A DNA stretch of 6,389 bases, from the NCBI GenBank assembly GCA_005883235.1, contig VAYE01000090.1, positions 1 to 6,389 of the forward strand, given 5' to 3'. Below are positions 4,822 to 6,389 of this stretch, piece by piece. The translations under genes were made by a program, and so were the position numbers. This stretch comes from Actinomycetota bacterium. Its GTDB lineage: Bacteria; Actinomycetota; Thermoleophilia; Gaiellales; Gaiellaceae. The notes beneath the pieces were generated by a model, which was not told the origin of the DNA, ran no database searches, and worked only from the letters and a program-made list of their open reading frames with translations. Within the stretch, counting starts at the first letter, position 1, and the number at the start of each line of letters is the position of its first letter.

Positions 4822-5252
4822 ACGAGTTCGACCAGCTGTATCGCGAGGTCATCCTCGACCACTACAAGAACCCGCGGGGCCACGGGGTGATCGAGGACGC
4901 CGACGCGACGGCGGACGGCCAGAACCCGCTCTGCGGGGACGAGGTCTCGATCTACGTCAGCTTCGAGCCGGACGGGGACACGATCGAGGAGGTCAAGTTC
5001 TCCGGCCGTGGCTGCGCGATCAGCCAGGCGGCGACCTCGATGCTGATGGAGATGGTGAAGGGCCGGAGCGCGTCGGAGGTGGCCGACCTCTCCAGAGACG
5101 AGCTCCTCGAGGAGGTCGGGATCCCGCTCACGCCGATCCGGCTCAAGTGCGCGCTGCTCGGGCTGTGGACGCTCAAGGTCGCGCTCCACAAGGGCAAGGG
5201 CACGCCGCTGCCCGAAGAGGCGGCCGGGCTCGACGATCTCACCCTCGGCTAG
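4818..5252 (+). CDS. sufU: SufU-type sulfur acceptor / Fe-S assembly protein
   Basis: This 144-residue IscU-fold protein is the expected partner of SufS. In Firmicutes and Actinobacteria SufU is a zinc-dependent sulfurtransferase that takes the persulfide from SufS and passes it to SufBCD. The N-terminus FDQLYREVILDHYKNPRGHG (4-23) is characteristic. The metal ligands are present: Cys39 and Asp41 in NPLCGDE, Cys66 in GRGCAISQAATSML, and Cys111 in RLKCALLG. The spacing from Cys66 to Cys111 is 45 residues. From memory it is about 62 in B. subtilis SufU (Cys66 to Cys128) and about 43 in IscU, so most of the insertion usually used to define SufU seems missing here. The ATG start is set by the ATGA overlap with sufS, with GGAAG (4805-4809) upstream as ribosome site. 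The Rieske gene follows after 3 bp. The Asp in CGDE and the sufS linkage support the SufU name over IscU. Confidence 0.92.
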   Translation: MNEFDQLYREVILDHYKNPRGHGVIEDADATADGQNPLCGDEVSIYVSFEPDGDTIEEVKFSGRGCAISQAATSMLMEMVKGRSASEVADLSRDELLEEVGIPLTPIRLKCALLGLWTLKVALHKGKGTPLPEEAAGLDDLTLG

Positions 5253-5255
5253 GGC

Positions 5256-5573
5256 GTGGCGGCGGAGCTCGACGTCGGGCCGCTCGACGAGCTGCCGCCG
5301 GGCGAGGTGAAGATCGTCCACGCGGGCGAGCTCTCCATCGGGGTCTACAACCTGGACGGCGAGCTCTACGCGATCGAGGACCGTTGCTCGCACGACGACG
5401 GCCCGCTCTGCGAGGGCGACTTCGACCTCGAGGAGGGGTACGCCGTCTGCCCGCGGCACGGGGCGCACATCGACATCCGCAGCGGGCAACCGCTGACCCT
5501 TCCGGCCGTTTATCCCGTGGAGACGTTCCCGGTGCGCGTCGAGGAGGGGATCATCAAGGTCGAGGTGGCGTGA
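5256..5573 (+). CDS. Rieske-type [2Fe-2S] ferredoxin of the suf operon
   Basis: This 105-residue soluble single-domain Rieske protein is probably a cytosolic electron carrier. The two cluster-binding boxes are Cys44-Ser-His46 (DRCSHDDGPL) and Cys65-Pro-Arg-His68 (VCPRHGAHID), giving two Cys and two His ligands. An extra Cys52 follows the first box. There is no signal peptide or membrane anchor, unlike bc1-complex Rieske proteins, and no oxygenase catalytic domain. It resembles the small ferredoxin subunits of ring-hydroxylating dioxygenases. From family knowledge, actinobacterial suf operons often carry such a gene, so a role linked to Fe-S assembly, such as supplying electrons, is more likely here than aromatic degradation, but this is inference. 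GTG 5256 begins 3 bp after the sufU stop with no clear Shine-Dalgarno site, suggesting coupled translation. Its stop overlaps the next start (GTGA, 5570-5573). Confidence 0.9.
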   Translation: MAAELDVGPLDELPPGEVKIVHAGELSIGVYNLDGELYAIEDRCSHDDGPLCEGDFDLEEGYAVCPRHGAHIDIRSGQPLTLPAVYPVETFPVRVEEGIIKVEVA

Positions 5574-6154
5574 GCGAGGTTCGACGCTGCTGGGACAGCG
5601 CGGATCCTGCGTACGTCGAGTACCACGACCTCGAGTGGGGCCGGCCGGTAACCGACGAGCGCGGCCTCTACGAGCGGCTCTGTCTCGAAGGCTTCCAGTC
5701 CGGGCTGTCGTGGCTGACGATCCTGCGGAAGCGAGCGGCTTTCCGGGCCGCGTTCGCGGGCTTCGATCCGGAGGAGGTCGCCGAGTTCGGGCCGCGCGAC
5801 GTCGAGCGGCTGCTCGGGAACGCCGGCATCGTGCGCCATCGCGGGAAGATCGAGGCGGCGATCGCGAACGCGCGCGCGACACTCGAGCTGCGGCAGGCCG
5901 GCACGCCGCTTCCGGAGGTCGTGTGGTCGTACCGCCGCGTGGCGGCCGCGCCGAGGACCCCGGCCGACTGGCGCGCCTCGACCCCAGAGTCCGTCGCGCT
6001 GTCGAAGAGCCTCCGCGCCGCCGGGTTCCGCTTCGTCGGCCCGACGACCGTGTACGCGACGATGCAGGCGTGCGGCGTCGTCAACGACCACCTCGCCGAC
6101 TGCGTCGTACGAGCCGAGGTCGAGCGGGCGATTGCCGGGGCCGCCGTTGCTTGA
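5570..6154 (+). CDS. tag: DNA-3-methyladenine glycosylase I
   Basis: Tag removes 3-methyladenine from alkylated DNA as the first step of base-excision repair. This 194-residue protein matches the family along its whole length: RRCWDSADPAYVEYHDLEWG (5-24), CLEGFQSGLSWLTILRKR (38-55), AGIVRHRGKIEAAIANARA (85-103), LSKSLRAAGFRFVGPTTVYA (144-163) and MQACGVVNDH (165-174). The structural zinc site of E. coli Tag (Cys4, His17, His175, Cys179) is matched by Cys7, His19, His174 and Cys178. Glu40 in CLEG corresponds to the conserved glutamate of the base-binding pocket. GTG 5570 overlaps the Rieske stop by 4 bp, with GAGG (5562-5565) just upstream. It is probably expressed with sufS-sufU-Rieske. Tag itself has no Fe-S cluster, so the link is more likely positional than biochemical. 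Confidence 0.95.
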   Translation: MSEVRRCWDSADPAYVEYHDLEWGRPVTDERGLYERLCLEGFQSGLSWLTILRKRAAFRAAFAGFDPEEVAEFGPRDVERLLGNAGIVRHRGKIEAAIANARATLELRQAGTPLPEVVWSYRRVAAAPRTPADWRASTPESVALSKSLRAAGFRFVGPTTVYATMQACGVVNDHLADCVVRAEVERAIAGAAVA

Positions 6155-6389
6155 CGAACGCGTTCGCGAGGTTCTCGCGCGGCTCGAGGAGGAGGACGCC
6201 CGCGAGCGCGAGGAAGGCGTGGCGCGGGAGCTCCGGGCGCGGCAGGTGGCCCGGACGACGGGGCAGTTCCTCTTCGCATTCGTCGCGCCCCAGACCGACT
6301 GCGAGGTGCTCGAGATCGGCGGCTCGCGCGGATATTCGACGATCTGGCTCGCCGCAGGAGTGCGCTACCTCGGCGGCCGGGTGCTCTCG
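6147..6389 (+). CDS. Class I SAM-dependent methyltransferase, probably O-methyltransferase (3'-truncated)
   Basis: The frame is open from within the end of tag to the right edge of the window; 81 codons are visible. The first 35 residues are a highly charged helix (LDERVREVLARLEEEDARER and onward), followed by TGQFLFAFV and SAM motif I as CEVLEIGGSRGYSTIWLA (about residues 52-69). The sequence ends in GGRVLS, where the next strand normally continues toward an acidic SAM-binding residue. The EIGGSRGYSTIWLA form is typical of predicted O-methyltransferases (the Methyltransf_24/CmcI-like group); the substrate is unknown. No ATG is available near the gene start. TTG 6147 is preferred because GGGG (6137-6140) lies 6 nt upstream; an in-frame TTG at 6132 is the alternative. 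The 8-bp overlap with tag suggests it ends, or continues, the suf operon. Confidence 0.8.
   Translation, partial: MLDERVREVLARLEEEDAREREEGVARELRARQVARTTGQFLFAFVAPQTDCEVLEIGGSRGYSTIWLAAGVRYLGGRVLS

Noticed and set aside
4718..5569. Open frame extending upstream of tag through sufU and the Rieske gene
   Set aside because: It is Arg-rich shadow translation; Tag homology begins at GTG 5570.

Overview
The window looks like chromosomal DNA from a high-GC actinobacterium. A deep-branching, Thermoleophilia/Gaiellales-like lineage is my best guess, not a proven assignment. The signs are very GC-rich coding with G/C at most third codon positions, frequent GTG (and one TTG) starts, a Suf system using SufU as sulfur acceptor, a PadR/HAAS membrane-protein pair, and what look like leaderless promoters. 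Coding density is very high. There are no stretches over 300 bases without a gene, and I see no RNA genes, CRISPR arrays or insertion sequences.

Layout. Bases 1-1132 are the 3' part of sufD (Fe-S cluster assembly); its start lies upstream of the window. After a 45-bp gap holding a promoter and an inverted repeat comes a two-gene unit, a PadR-family repressor (1178-1513) overlapping by ATGA a three-helix membrane protein with an N-terminal HAAS-like domain (1510-2418). A glyoxalase/VOC-fold gene on the minus strand (2858-2412) converges on it and overlaps its stop. It diverges, across about 23 bp, from a class I SAM methyltransferase of unknown substrate (2882-3541). A 35-bp gap with nested GC-rich palindromes and a -10-like box then leads into a tightly packed unit: sufS (3577-4821), sufU (4818-5252), a Rieske ferredoxin (5256-5573), a tag-type 3-methyladenine DNA glycosylase (5570-6154) and the 5' end of a second SAM methyltransferase (from 6147, cut by the window edge).

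How they fit together. SufS extracts sulfur from cysteine as a persulfide and passes it to SufU, which feeds the SufBCD scaffold of which SufD is one subunit. The Rieske protein is a plausible electron carrier for this or a linked step. The Suf genes are split: four unrelated genes, one on the opposite strand, separate sufD from sufSU, so sufS probably has its own promoter. Tag and the downstream methyltransferase appear translationally coupled to the suf genes.

The most unusual signals are (i) a perfect 25-bp palindrome inside the sufD coding sequence, (ii) TANNNT boxes 6-7 nt upstream of all four start codons that follow a real intergenic gap, implying leaderless mRNAs, (iii) overlapping face-to-face -10 boxes between the VOC and methyltransferase genes, (iv) a PadR-type operator candidate lying on its own promoter, and (v) a SufU that seems to lack most of the insertion typical of SufU proteins. 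I did not find an obviously new multi-gene system; the window is mostly housekeeping genes with unusual regulatory architecture.
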